Source: Agromyces mediolanus (GTDB taxonomy: Bacteria > Actinomycetota > Actinomycetes > Actinomycetales > Microbacteriaceae). From it: DNA of 64,000 bases. A program made the position numbers and the translations under genes. Location: positions 1-64,000 of the forward strand of contig NZ_JAMBNX010000005.1 of assembly GCF_023715325.1 (NCBI RefSeq), written 5' to 3'. The notes beneath the pieces were generated by a model that made no database searches, was not told the origin of the DNA, and saw nothing but the letters and a program-made list of their open reading frames with translations. Below, one piece after another: positions 26,923 to 35,862 of the stretch (within the stretch, counting starts at the first letter, position 1; each line of letters starts with the position of its first letter).

Positions 26923-27812
26923 GCGACCGTCGCGAGCCCCGGGTGCGCACCATCGTCGAGCAGACGGCGGATGCCTCGGCGGGCTCGCGCCCGTCGCTGC
27001 AGCCTCTGCCGCACGAGCACCGCTGGTTCGTCGCGCTCGATGTCGACGGCACGGTCATGCACGAAGACGAGTCGATCGACCACGCCGTGGCCGAGGCCGT
27101 CACCGCGGCCGTGACCCGTGGCCACCACGTGACGCTCGCGACGGGCCGTTCCTGGTCGACGACGGGTCCGGTGCTCCGCTCGCTCGGGCTCGAGCCGGAG
27201 TACGTGGTCTGCGCGAACGGCGCCGTGACCATGCGTCGCGACGAGGCGGCCGACGACGGGTACCGGCGCGAGTTCGTCGAGGTCTTCGACCCGACCGCCG
27301 TGCTCGAGCGCATCCGTGCGGTGCTGCCGGCCGGCGAGTTCATGATCGAGCTCGGCGACGGCTACCGCCTCTACACGGCCGGCATGACCGAGTGGAACCT
27401 CGACCGCGCCCGCGAGGTGCCGTTCGACGAACTGTTCGGCCAAGAGGCGACGCGCGTCGTCGTGCGCAGCCGCCAGCACGGCCTCGAGGAGTTCTTCGAG
27501 ATCGTCGACCGCATGGGCCTGCACCATGTGAGCTACGCCATCGGCTGGACCGCCTGGCTCGACATCGCGCCCGACGGCGTCAACAAGGCCACCGCGCTCG
27601 AGCGCGTGCGCGGCTGGATCGACCACCCGATCGACCGGGTGCTCGCGGTCGGCGACGGCCGAAACGACATCGAGATGTTCCGCTGGGCGGGCTCCGCCGG
27701 CCGTGCCGTCGCGATGGGGCAGGCGCCCGAGGAAGTGCGCGAGGTCGCCGGAGAGGTCGCCGGGGCGATCGACGACGCGGGCCTCGCGGCGGTGCTGCAC
27801 TCGCTGCCCTGA
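26919..27812 (+). CDS. HAD-superfamily phosphatase, Cof type
   Basis: A 297-residue HAD IIB hydrolase. Motif I DVDGTVM near residue 41 (nucleophile Asp), motif II TGRS near 73, and motif [16 protein letters not shown] near 246, all as in Cof-like sugar-phosphate or flavin-phosphate phosphatases. The substrate cannot be told. The ATG overlaps the serS stop by 4 nt, so it is translationally coupled to the synthetase, a combination I see as conserved context rather than functional proof. Confidence 0.88.
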   Translation: MSDRREPRVRTIVEQTADASAGSRPSLQPLPHEHRWFVALDVDGTVMHEDESIDHAVAEAVTAAVTRGHHVTLATGRSWSTTGPVLRSLGLEPEYVVCANGAVTMRRDEAADDGYRREFVEVFDPTAVLERIRAVLPAGEFMIELGDGYRLYTAGMTEWNLDRAREVPFDELFGQEATRVVVRSRQHGLEEFFEIVDRMGLHHVSYAIGWTAWLDIAPDGVNKATALERVRGWIDHPIDRVLAVGDGRNDIEMFRWAGSAGRAVAMGQAPEEVREVAGEVAGAIDDAGLAAVLHSLP

Positions 27813-27918
27813 GCGGCGCGCCCGACTCGCGCCCCTGAACGCCGCGGCGTCGCCGGGGCGTCCCGCTATCCTGTCGCTGCGACGGCCATCGACCTGGCCG
27901 GTCCGGGGGAGCACAGCC

Positions 27919-29181
27919 ATGGCGGCACGGCACGGGAGACAGCGGCGCCCGAGCGCGTGGCGCGCGCTCGGAAAGGGGCTCGCCGTGTGCGTCACGGTGC
28001 TGCTCGTCTCCACGTTGGGCGTCGCCGCGTATGCCACGGCCGACCTGTACGACGACCTCCAGGAGCCGCCGACGTTCACGCTCGAGAGCGAGGAGGTGCT
28101 CGCCGAGATCCCGGACATCGGGGTGATGGACGGCGGTCTGACCTTCTTCCTCGCCGGCATCGACAAGCGGCCGGCGGACGGTTCGTTCGGGGACCCCGAG
28201 GAGGACTCGGCGGTCCTGAACGATGTGAACCTGCTGGTGCACATCGCGCAGGACCACTCGCACGTCGAGGTCGTGAGCTTCCCGCGCGACCTGCTCGTCA
28301 GCGTGCCCGAGTGCGCCGACCCGAACGGGGCGGAGGGCGAGACGCTCTCGGCGATGTCGAGCGCGAAGATCAACACCGTGTTCCAGCACGGCGGCCTGGG
28401 CTGCGTGGCGCAGACGGTCGAGGAACTCGTCGGCATCCCGATTCCCCTGGCGGGCGTGGTGGAGTTCGCCGGCGTCGCCGCGATCAGCGAGGCGATCGGC
28501 GGCGTCGAGGTCTGCCTCGTCGACCCCATCGACGATCCGTGGTCGGGGCTGAACCTCCCGGCGGGCACGCACTCGATCTCCGGGCTGACCGCGCTCGCCT
28601 TCCTGCGCACCCGGCACGCGGTGGGCGACGGCTCCGACCTCGGCCGCATCTCCAGCCAGCAGGCCTTCATGGCCTCGCTCATGCGCAAGGTGCAGGCCGA
28701 GGGGGTGCTCGACGACCCGATCCGGCTGTACTCGATCGCGAAGGCCGCGCTCGCGAACATGCAGCTCTCGAGCTATCTGCAGGACCCGGCGACGCTCATC
28801 TCGATCGCCAGGACGGTGCAGGACCTCGACCTGTCGAAGATCGTCTTCGTGCAGTATCCGACGAGCTACACCGAGGACCTGTCCGCCGTCGTGCCATCCG
28901 AGTCGGCCGAGGCGATCAACACGGCCCTGCAGGCTGACGCGCCCATCGCGCTCTCGGCGAGCGCCACCGATCGCGCGAGCTTCGGTACCGCGCCGGTGAC
29001 GCCGGCTCCCGAGGCGCCGGCGTCGGAGGGCTCGCTCTCCGAGGATCCGGCCGCCGATCCCGCGACCGTCACGGACGGCGCGGTGGCGACGGATGCCTCG
29101 TCCGACCCTCCAACGCTGCCCGACGACGTCACCGGGCAGTCCGGCAGCGAGGTGCGCTGCGCGACCGCGAACGAAGGCTGA
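27919..29181 (+). CDS. LytR-CpsA-Psr (LCP) family transferase 1
   Basis: A 420-residue membrane enzyme that transfers undecaprenyl-linked polymers to peptidoglycan. One N-terminal helix (residues 20-42) precedes the extracellular LCP domain: VNLLVHIAQDHSHVEVVSFPRD near 110-128 includes the conserved Arg/Asp pair, then KINTVFQHGG near 152, GGVEVCLVDPID near 196 and FLRTRHAVGDGSDLGR near 235. An Ala/Pro/Ser-rich tail ends in VTGQSGSEVRC. The ATG has GGGGGA about 8 nt upstream. Paralogous with the gene at 29441. Confidence 0.9.
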   Translation: MAARHGRQRRPSAWRALGKGLAVCVTVLLVSTLGVAAYATADLYDDLQEPPTFTLESEEVLAEIPDIGVMDGGLTFFLAGIDKRPADGSFGDPEEDSAVLNDVNLLVHIAQDHSHVEVVSFPRDLLVSVPECADPNGAEGETLSAMSSAKINTVFQHGGLGCVAQTVEELVGIPIPLAGVVEFAGVAAISEAIGGVEVCLVDPIDDPWSGLNLPAGTHSISGLTALAFLRTRHAVGDGSDLGRISSQQAFMASLMRKVQAEGVLDDPIRLYSIAKAALANMQLSSYLQDPATLISIARTVQDLDLSKIVFVQYPTSYTEDLSAVVPSESAEAINTALQADAPIALSASATDRASFGTAPVTPAPEAPASEGSLSEDPAADPATVTDGAVATDASSDPPTLPDDVTGQSGSEVRCATANEG

Positions 29182-29317
29182 CCAGGGGATCCGAGCTTGC
29201 CTCAGCGCCTTCCCAGGGCGGAATGGCAGGCTGGACAGGACGTGGTTCGGTAGAATCGGGGCCTGTCCGTTGCGGGCGTGTCGGGGTTCAGGCCTCGGCG
29301 GGCGTGCCAGCGGGCAT

Positions 29318-29402
29318 GGAGGGCTGTCCGAGCGGCCGATGGAGCTGGTCTTGAAAACCAGTGGGCAGCAATGCCTCGTGGGTTCGAATCCCACGCCCTC
29401 CG
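29318..29402 (+). tRNA. tRNA-Ser (anticodon UGA)
   Basis: Acceptor GGAGGGC (29318-29324) pairs with GCCCTCC (29395-29401), discriminator G at 29402. The anticodon loop CTTGAAA is closed by CTGGT/ACCAG, giving TGA. A long variable arm and GGGTTCGAATCCC T-arm are present, as for serine tRNAs. CCA is not encoded. TAGAAT at 29251-29256 is a possible -10. Confidence 0.95.
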
Positions 29403-29440
29403 CGTCGAATCCCCAATCAGGCAGACGGAAGGAACGCGAT

Positions 29441-30748
29441 TTGCCTCACGACGTGCAGCCCACTTCGCGGCGCTCCGCCAAGACGCCGTCGCTCGCGCGC
29501 CACGGTCGACTCCGCCGCAGCGCGGCATGGAAGACGATCATGAAAAGCGTCGCGGCGGTCGCCGCCGTCACGCTCGTCTCGGGCGGCGCGGTCGCGGCCT
29601 ACGCCGCGTGGGACCTCGCGGCGACGGCGCAGCCGACGGTCACCCTCGACAGTGAGAAGGTGCTCGAGGGCGTGCCCGATGTCGGCGCCATCGAGGGCGG
29701 CGTGAACCTGCTCGTCATCGGCAGCGACAGCCGTCAGGGGCAGGGTGGTGGATTCGGCGACCCCGACGAGGAAACCGCCGTGCTGAACGACGTGACCATG
29801 CTCGTGCACATCTCCGAGGACCACTCGCACGTCGAGGTCGTGAGCTTCCCCCGCGACATGTACGTCTCCGTTCCCGGCACCTGCAACGATCCCGAGAATC
29901 CCGACGAGGAGCTCTCGGCGCTCTCGAGCGTGAAGCTGAACAGCGTGCTCGCGTACGGCGGCATGGACTGCGTCGTGAAGACAATCGAGGAGCTCACCGG
30001 CGTCACGATCCCGTTCGCGGGCATCGTGCAGTTCATGGGCGTGGCCGGGCTTTCGGAGGCCGTCGGCGGCGTCGAGGTCTGCGTGGCCGAGCCCATCGAG
30101 GACCCGTACACCGACACCTACCTCGACGCCGGCATGCACGAGCTCTCCGGGATCGCGGCACTGCAGTTCCTCCGCGTGCGACACGGCGTCGGCGACGGAT
30201 CCGACCTCGGGCGCATCTCGAACCAGCAGGTGTTCCTCTCCGCGCTGGCCCGTCAGCTGCAGTCCGACGGCACGCTCGGCGACCCGGTGAAGCTCTACAG
30301 CATCGCGAAGGTCGCCCTCGCGAACATGCAGCTGTCCTCGAGCCTTACCGACCCGACGCGCATGATCTCCATTGCGAAGGCGATGAAGGACGTCGACCTC
30401 TCGAAGGTCGCGTTCGTCCAGTACCCGACCGGCTACACGGGCGACGGGGTGGTTCCCGCCGAGTCGGCCGAGCTCGTGAACCAGGCGCTGCAGAACGACA
30501 TGCCGATCAGCTTCGACCCGAGCGCCGACCAGACCGACTTCGCCTCGGCGGCCGACCCGAACGCACCGGCCGCGCCGAACGCGGACGTGGCGGCCGAGGG
30601 CGACCCGGGCGAGGCTCCGGCCGGGGATGGCTCGAGCGACGCCCCCGTCGAGTCCACCCCGCCGCCCGGCACACTGCCGAGCGACGTCACCGGCCAGACC
30701 GCGGCCGAGGTGCGCTGCTCCGCGGGGCGCACCCTCGCCGACCAGTAG
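29441..30748 (+). CDS. LytR-CpsA-Psr (LCP) family transferase 2
   Basis: A 435-residue paralogue of the gene at 27919 with the same layout: N-terminal helix (about residues 30-52), LCP domain with VEVVSFPRDMYVSVPG near 135, SVKLNSVLAYGG near 165 and FLRVRHGVGDGSDLGR near 245, then an acidic Ala/Pro tail ending VTGQTAAEVRC. The TTG start is chosen because GGAAGGAA lies 6 nt upstream; a GTG four codons on is the alternative. It begins 38 nt after tRNA-Ser(UGA) with no terminator between, so cotranscription with the tRNA is possible. Confidence 0.88.
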   Translation: MPHDVQPTSRRSAKTPSLARHGRLRRSAAWKTIMKSVAAVAAVTLVSGGAVAAYAAWDLAATAQPTVTLDSEKVLEGVPDVGAIEGGVNLLVIGSDSRQGQGGGFGDPDEETAVLNDVTMLVHISEDHSHVEVVSFPRDMYVSVPGTCNDPENPDEELSALSSVKLNSVLAYGGMDCVVKTIEELTGVTIPFAGIVQFMGVAGLSEAVGGVEVCVAEPIEDPYTDTYLDAGMHELSGIAALQFLRVRHGVGDGSDLGRISNQQVFLSALARQLQSDGTLGDPVKLYSIAKVALANMQLSSSLTDPTRMISIAKAMKDVDLSKVAFVQYPTGYTGDGVVPAESAELVNQALQNDMPISFDPSADQTDFASAADPNAPAAPNADVAAEGDPGEAPAGDGSSDAPVESTPPPGTLPSDVTGQTAAEVRCSAGRTLADQ

Positions 30749-30822
30749 CCCCCGCCGCTCGAATCGTGATTCGCCCGGCCATCGGGTTATGATTGCAGTC
30801 GCGTGCGCGCAAGCGCTCGCAA

Positions 30823-30914
30823 GGAGACGTCGCATAGTCCGGTCGAGTGCACCACCCTGCTAAGGTGGAGTCCCCGTAAGGGGACCGCGGGTTCAAATCC
30901 CGCCGTCTCCGCCA
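30823..30914 (+). tRNA. tRNA-Ser (anticodon GCU)
   Basis: Acceptor GGAGACG (30823-30829) pairs with CGTCTCC (30904-30910); discriminator G and an encoded CCA follow (30911-30914). The anticodon loop CTGCTAA lies between CCACC and GGTGG, giving GCT. The variable arm is long and the T-arm is GGGTTCAAATCCC. TATGAT at 30788-30793 is a probable -10. Its 3' end starts a segment that recurs twice downstream. Confidence 0.95.
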
Positions 30915-30962
30915 CTCGAACGCCCCCGCTGTGTGCGGGGGCGTTCGTCGTTTCGGGTGGCG
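30913..30962 (+). terminator. tRNA-Ser terminator; direct-repeat copy 1
   Basis: Stem CGAACGCCCCCGC (30917-30929), loop TGTGT, complementary arm 30935-30947, then TCGTTT: a good factor-independent terminator for the tRNA. The 50-bp segment from the last tRNA bases to GGGTGGCG at 30962 recurs at 35569-35619 and 40654-40704. Confidence 0.85.
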
Positions 30963-31021
30963 CCGGTGCGTGATCTGACCGACCTCGAGGGAGCCGTACG
31001 TGGGCTCCTCGAAACGCGGGA

Positions 31022-33247
31022 TCAGCTCCTGGAATTCGGGTCTCTGACGAGGTCGCCGATCAGCTCGGCCCGGCGGCCAGCTGCGACGGCTTCGGCACGG
31101 GTCGTCGCGCCGAGCTTCTGGTAGATCGACTTGATGTGGCTGCGAGCGGTGTTGGCCGAGATGAACAGCTCGGAGCCGATCTCCGCTGCGCTCAGCGAAG
31201 TCGGCAGGAGCTCGAGCACCTCGAGCTCACGCCGGCTCAGGTGACCGCGGACCGGCCGACGGGACCGCGCCCCGTGTAGCGAGGCGCGCAGAGCGGAGAT
31301 CCGAGTGAGGAGCGCGCCGACGTCGACCGCGCCGTCGCACAGTTCCTCCGCTTGGGTGAGTGCGATAAGCGCTTCGCTGCGACGCCCGAGTGCGGCTTCG
31401 GCACGGCCAAGCTCTATGAGCAGGTACGGCACGGCGAGCACCGTGTCACTCGGCTGCTGACGCGCGACACCCAGCGCGTGCATGACGGTCGCCCGCGCGG
31501 CGTCAGGAGCGCCGGTTTCGGTGTGCTGCCGTGCGATGGCCTGCTCAGCCGACAGGTAGACCGGGTCGGCGCCGACCTCGAACGCGATACGGGCGCGCTG
31601 CATCCGGTCGATCTGCATCGTGGCTGCGGCCCGATCGCCGAGTTCGAAATCGCACAGGGCGCGGTACGCGGGCACCAGCACTCGCAGCGGTCGCGGAAGC
31701 GGCGCACCTCGGTCGAGCGCATCGAGCAGTTCGAGTGCTTCTGCGCAGCGTCCGGCGAGGTAGCGCATCGTGGCCAGCCGCAGCGCGACGAGAGGGGAGA
31801 GTGGGTTGGAGGGATCATGTCCGGCGAGGAAGCGTTCACCCGCGCGCGTCGCCGCTCCGACATCGTTGTAGCACGCCATCGAGTGGACGAAATCCTCGAC
31901 GTCGTCCCAGCTGTCGAAGCCCTCGACAGCTCGCTCACCCGCTGCGCGGCGCCCACGCGCGAGAGCGCGGTCGCGTCGAGCGGGGTCGCCGCCTGTCGCC
32001 GTCGCCCAGGCCTCCCAGAACGCGAGTCGCGGGTCGCGGTTCAGTGCGGACTCCGGGATGCGATCGAGCCAGCTCAGCCCGAGTGACTGCCTCGGTACGA
32101 CCGCGTTCGCTCGGACGTTGGACAGGATGTCCGCGACGGTGTCGTAGTCCTCGGCGCCGATGAGGTGGTGGATCGAGAGGGCAAGGTCGTGTTCAGGCTC
32201 GAGTGCGGCGAAGGCAAGACGGTGCAGAGCCCGGCGGCGCTCGGGGTTCCCGCGTTCGAGCTCAGCGGTCAGACGGTCACGCACCAGCTGGTGCATGCGC
32301 CACCACCTGCCCTCGCCGTCGAGACCGACGATCAGGCCGGTGCGTTCGGCGACCTCCATGGCGAGAGGCCATGCGCGTGCGTCCCCGAGGACGGCGTCGA
32401 CCGTCGCTGCGTCGAAGCGCTCGAAGATCGAGAGCATCTGTAGCAGTGAGTGGTCCTCGGGCGAACTGCCGGCGAGCCCCTCGCGCACGAGTGCGTCGAG
32501 GCCGCCGCCTTCGGCCCGCCCGGCGGTCGCGCGGGGGAGAACGACGCCGCGGGAGAGGGCGGAGGCGACGAGCGAGACGGCCGCCGGCCAGCCATCGGTC
32601 AGGTCCTCCAAATGGGCGAGCTCTCTCGCATCGAGCCGCAGACCGTACGACGTGTCGAGGAGCTCCGCCGTCTGACGTGCGTCGAGCCGCAGTTCGTCGA
32701 TGCCGAGCTCCATCCCCCGGCCGCGGGCCTGCAGACGCTCGAACGTGGGCAGCTCGAGAGCGGTCCTCGTGATGATCACCGTCATCACGTTGTCCGGTGC
32801 GTGCCCGAGAAACCAGTCGAGGCTCGCCAGTGTGCTTTCTCGGTCGAGCAGGTGCGCGTCGTCGAGGACGAGCGTCCACGGAGCAGGCGAGGCGGCGAAC
32901 GCGTCGATCAACGGCACGATCAGGCCGGCACGTACTCCTCCTGCGGGAGCCGCGCCGCTGCGGTGGGGCTGGTGCAGCCCAGCGGCTGTTGCGCCAGCGG
33001 TGACGGCCAGCCAGAGGCCCTCCGGATCGTCGTCGTCCTGATCGAGGCTCACCCAGATGCCCCGCGGGCCGTCTCCCTGGCCGCTGTCGCTCAGCCACTG
33101 AGCGACAGCGGTTGTCTTGCCGTAGCCCGCCGGTGCACGGACGACGAGTGCTGACGGACGTTCCCGGCTCGCGCGTTCGAAGACTGCCGGTCTCGCGACC
33201 GCATGGGCGGCGGAGACCGGTGGGCGGAACTTCGTCACCGGGAACAT
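31022..33247 (-). CDS. LuxR-family regulator, large ATP-binding (MalT/LAL) type
   Basis: A 741-residue STAND-type transcription activator. Walker A APAGYGKTT (residues 38-46), Walker B TLVLDDAH near 124, a winged-helix and TPR-like helical middle (about 300-660), and a C-terminal LuxR HTH (LSRRELEVLELLPTSLSAAE near 680, SHIKSIYQKLGATTRAEAV near 710). Such proteins respond to small inducers. It diverges from the CPBP protease gene, a plausible target. Base composition is lower in G+C than the flanking core genes. A degraded copy of its C-terminal coding end is at 35693-35814. Confidence 0.85.
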   Translation of the reverse strand: MFPVTKFRPPVSAAHAVARPAVFERASRERPSALVVRAPAGYGKTTAVAQWLSDSGQGDGPRGIWVSLDQDDDDPEGLWLAVTAGATAAGLHQPHRSGAAPAGGVRAGLIVPLIDAFAASPAPWTLVLDDAHLLDRESTLASLDWFLGHAPDNVMTVIITRTALELPTFERLQARGRGMELGIDELRLDARQTAELLDTSYGLRLDARELAHLEDLTDGWPAAVSLVASALSRGVVLPRATAGRAEGGGLDALVREGLAGSSPEDHSLLQMLSIFERFDAATVDAVLGDARAWPLAMEVAERTGLIVGLDGEGRWWRMHQLVRDRLTAELERGNPERRRALHRLAFAALEPEHDLALSIHHLIGAEDYDTVADILSNVRANAVVPRQSLGLSWLDRIPESALNRDPRLAFWEAWATATGGDPARRDRALARGRRAAGERAVEGFDSWDDVEDFVHSMACYNDVGAATRAGERFLAGHDPSNPLSPLVALRLATMRYLAGRCAEALELLDALDRGAPLPRPLRVLVPAYRALCDFELGDRAAATMQIDRMQRARIAFEVGADPVYLSAEQAIARQHTETGAPDAARATVMHALGVARQQPSDTVLAVPYLLIELGRAEAALGRRSEALIALTQAEELCDGAVDVGALLTRISALRASLHGARSRRPVRGHLSRRELEVLELLPTSLSAAEIGSELFISANTARSHIKSIYQKLGATTRAEAVAAGRRAELIGDLVRDPNSRS

Positions 33248-33414
33248 CGTTCACATTCTGGCGCGTCGGATTCACCTAGGTGAAGTCTCGGCCGACGCGC
33301 GCGCGGTCGGGAGCGTCGACAGTATCGTCGAAGGGCTCGCGGCGCATTCGTCGGGTGCGGTACGAGCATGCCGGGGTGTCGACTGCGCCCCCGTCGGGGA
33401 GAAGGGAACGTTCA

Positions 33415-34293
33415 GTGGCCGATCACGAAGCAACGGTGGCCGGCGCGTCCGGCTGGCGCGCGTTTTGGAACCGCGGCGGGTGGTGGAAGGCGCTCATTGT
33501 GGTCGTCGTCTACGGCGTCATTTATCAGTTCCTCCCGTTGCTCTTCACGCCGCTCTTTGCCGGGGTCGAGGGGCAGGCGCTGCTGGAGTCGCCGGGGAGC
33601 GTGTTCGCGCAGGTTGGCTTCGCCGTGCTCCTCGGGTCCGTGGTGCTTCTCGCGTTCGCATGGACCCTGGGGTGGCTGCCGGGTCCGCTGTTCACCAGGC
33701 AGCCCGTCTACCGCCGGTGGTGGATGTGGATCGCGCCGGTGCTCGTGCTGATTCCGATCGTGCTACGGCTGATCGGTATCGACTGGGGCCTCTACAGCGC
33801 CGGCGTCGTCGCCGTCGCCATGCTCTCCGGCCTCTTGGTCGGCTTGGCTGAGGAACTGCTCTTCCGTGGCCTCGTGGTCGAGTTGATGCGCAAGGCGGGT
33901 CACAAGGAGTGGGCGGTCGCAGCGGTCTCCTCGTTGTTTTTCGCCCTGATGCACTCGACCAACATCTTCACGGGACAGCCTGTCGGCACCGTCGCGTACA
34001 CGCTCGTGTACACGTTCTGCTTCGGTGTGCTCATGTACCTCGTCATGCGAGTCACGGGCAACCTCATCTGGGCCGTCATCCTGCACGGACTCACCGACCC
34101 GACCGGGTTCCTCGCGGTGGGCGGTATCGACGAGAACGCCTCAGGCACGACCAACGCCGCCCTCGCTCTCGTCGGCGCGGCGACCTGGCTGCTCATGATC
34201 GGCGCACTCGTGCTGCTGATCTTCATCCGAGGACAGGCGTCCCCGCGTCTCGCGGCCGGCGTCGCCGCAGCACCCGCAGCGCGGACGAGCTGA
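33415..34293 (+). CDS. CPBP-family intramembrane protease
   Basis: A 292-residue polytopic membrane protein with the CAAX-protease/bacteriocin-processing (CPBP) motifs: EELLFRG near residue 145, FALMH near 175 and HGLTD near 223, the glutamate and histidines of the intramembrane active site. About eight hydrophobic segments. Such proteins process or confer self-immunity to peptides, or have unknown roles. The GTG start is chosen because GGAGAAGGGA lies 7 nt upstream. Divergent from the LuxR regulator, which may control it. Confidence 0.82.
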   Translation: MADHEATVAGASGWRAFWNRGGWWKALIVVVVYGVIYQFLPLLFTPLFAGVEGQALLESPGSVFAQVGFAVLLGSVVLLAFAWTLGWLPGPLFTRQPVYRRWWMWIAPVLVLIPIVLRLIGIDWGLYSAGVVAVAMLSGLLVGLAEELLFRGLVVELMRKAGHKEWAVAAVSSLFFALMHSTNIFTGQPVGTVAYTLVYTFCFGVLMYLVMRVTGNLIWAVILHGLTDPTGFLAVGGIDENASGTTNAALALVGAATWLLMIGALVLLIFIRGQASPRLAAGVAAAPAARTS

Positions 34294-34302
34294 CCAGAGG
34301 AA

Positions 34303-34336
34303 GTGCCGAGCGTGCGAGTTGCCTGACGCTCGGCAC
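34303..34336 (+). terminator. Hairpin after the CPBP gene
   Basis: Eleven-bp perfect stem (GTGCCGAGCGT at 34303-34313 with its complement at 34326-34336), 12-nt loop, 10 nt after the CPBP stop. The rest of the 273-nt gap to 34567 shows no gene. Confidence 0.7.
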
Positions 34337-34566
34337 CGGTCGTCCGCCTTGCGGTTCGTTGTGGCGCGGAGGTTTGCGGAGACGACGAGGAAGGTGCGAG
34401 GACTGTTGTGCCGCCGGGAGCGCGCATTCGTCGTTCACCTCTGATTTCGAACGCTTCGAAGTGGGTGTAGTTACCCAGATAGGAGATGCGTGCTGCTGAG
34501 TAATGGCGTTGGCTGCAACTCCGGACTGGCCGTTGCGGACTGAAGCAAGGAGCGTAGCGTAAAGCT

Positions 34567-35046
34567 ATGAAGCGCACTCAAGACCGTCCCTTCGATCCGA
34601 CCGAAACGGACCGTCGCGAGATCGCCGGGTTCGGTGCATCACTTGTGGTCGCTGAACCCGGCGAGCCGCTGATGCTCCGGGGTTGGAGCTGGGAATCGCA
34701 CAACGGCACAACAATCTTTGGGGAGGCCGGCTACCTTACCGACGCTGAGCAGGAAGTGCGAGTCCGGACGTGGAAGCACCTTCCTGGTTTCTCCGAGGCC
34801 GATGCAGCGCAAGCTCATCTCGCTGACCTGCGTGATAACTTCGCGGCGGGCGAGCCAACACCGGCAGACTCCGTCGGGGTGATCGTCGATGGCGAAGAAC
34901 ACCTTGCTGCTCGATTCTCCACAGGTGGCTTTGACCTCGCCATCTGCCGCCTCGACGGCGTGACGCTCACAATCGCTTGGCCTGCTGACTCGCTGCTTCC
35001 CAAGTTGGTCGATTCAGCCGGAGGTTCACCCGGCGTCATGAGGTAG
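34567..35046 (+). CDS. Hypothetical protein, island gene
   Basis: A 159-residue soluble acidic protein that I do not recognise. No signal peptide or membrane segment; a repeated beta-rich look (GEAGYLTDAEQEVRVRTW, GVIVDGEEHLAARF) suggests a small alpha/beta fold. Codons are less G+C-biased than in neighbours outside the island, suggesting transfer. TAGCGT lies 6 nt before the ATG; an AAGGAG is present but too far upstream to act as a ribosome site. Not obviously co-transcribed with the CPBP gene, which ends in a hairpin. Confidence 0.65.
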   Translation: MKRTQDRPFDPTETDRREIAGFGASLVVAEPGEPLMLRGWSWESHNGTTIFGEAGYLTDAEQEVRVRTWKHLPGFSEADAAQAHLADLRDNFAAGEPTPADSVGVIVDGEEHLAARFSTGGFDLAICRLDGVTLTIAWPADSLLPKLVDSAGGSPGVMR

Positions 35047-35112
35047 CGCGGGATCTGCCGACGTCGCGAGCCTGACAGGATGAACTTCGCGACGCGGGTG
35101 GCCTGCGGTCGG

Positions 35113-35280
35113 CTACGGCCGCTTCAGAATGGGGGTTGCAGCGATGTGCTCCTGCATGCTTCCCGCCCGGGTGAGGGTGTTGTCGACCAGGTTGCGGAGC
35201 GGCTGGTCGCTATTGAGCCACTCAGTGGCGAATTCGGCAGGTATGAGGACGGGCGCCCGGTCGTGGATGGGCGAACAAGA
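35113..35280 (-). pseudogene. Fragment of a SRAP (SOS-response-associated peptidase) gene, probable
   Basis: About 52 C-terminal codons (IHDRAPVLIPAEFATEWLN, then RNLVDNTLTRAG) resemble the conserved HDRxPV(I/L)LP...WL segment of SRAP/YedK/HMCES proteins. The catalytic N-terminal cysteine region is missing; upstream sequence in the same frame is unrelated. It is therefore a decayed remnant. Identification rests on one motif, so moderate certainty. The surrounding gap 35047-35862 holds no intact gene. Confidence 0.45.
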
Positions 35281-35568
35281 CATTGGCGTGCTTCTCTGGG
35301 AGGAGTTGATCGTTTGCGGTTTTGACAAACGCGAGTCTTTGCGAGGGACGGCGGCACCTCTCAAGTCCAGAGGCGGCACGTCTTGTCCCCGAAGGCGGCG
35401 GAGATTCGACGACCACTCATCCATCTGAGATGAGCCCATCCACTCGGGCTCGCGCACCGATTGAAATCGCGCTGGAGGATTTTTCCGCTCATGCGAGAGG
35501 ATTACCCACTGAAGCACAGAATCAGTGCTCGGTGATGATGCGGATCTGAGAGATTTCAGATCACGCCC

Positions 35569-35619
35569 CACTCGAAACGCCCCCGCTGAGTGCGGGGGCG
35601 TTCGTCGTTTCGGGTGGCG
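35569..35619. repeat. Direct-repeat copy 2 of the tRNA-Ser terminator segment
   Basis: Same hairpin and flanks as 30913-30962, with one extra A before the stem and GAG instead of TGT in the loop. About 31 further bases to its left match copy 3 at 26 positions (GCGGATC..GAGAT..CAGA..CACGCC). Confidence 0.85.
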
Positions 35620-35692
35620 GGCGTGGGCGCTTGAGAAATGACTGGGCCCTGCTCGAACACGTGAGCAGCCTCTGGTTTTCGGCTCTTTTGAT

Positions 35693-35814
35693 CATGCCGC
35701 CGATCAGCTCAGCCCAGCGGCCGCGGCGACGGCTTCGGCGCGGGTTGTCGCGCCGAGCGCCTGGCAAATCGACGTGATGCGACTGCGCACCGCGTTGGTC
35801 GGGATGAACAGCTC
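35693..35814 (-). pseudogene. Truncated, frame-shifted copy of the LuxR regulator C-terminus
   Basis: Reading leftwards from 35814 gives ELFIPTNAVRSRITSICQ then ALGATTRAEAVAA, clearly homologous to ELFISANTARSHIKSIYQ of the gene at 31022. A one-base loss then shifts the frame; the continuation RWAELIGG appears in the neighbouring frame, and a stop occurs at 35704. Everything N-terminal is missing; the homology stops where the terminator hairpin of the next gene begins. Confidence 0.8.
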
Positions 35815-35847
35815 GGGCCGCGGAACCGGATGGTTCCGCGGCCCGAG
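35812..35847 (-). terminator. Perfect 16-bp hairpin after the repeat-protein gene
   Basis: CTCGGGCCGCGGAACC (35812-35827), loop GGAT, exact complement 35832-35847. It lies 15 nt past the stop at 35863 of the minus-strand gene. No U-tract. Confidence 0.75.
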
Positions 35848-35862
35848 TTCGGTACCGCCGGC

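Noticed and set aside
30913-35619. Classical integrase-generated att sites
   Set aside because: The repeated segment includes only the last bases of the tRNA and no integrase or excisionase is visible; I call it an island with duplicated terminators without claiming att function.
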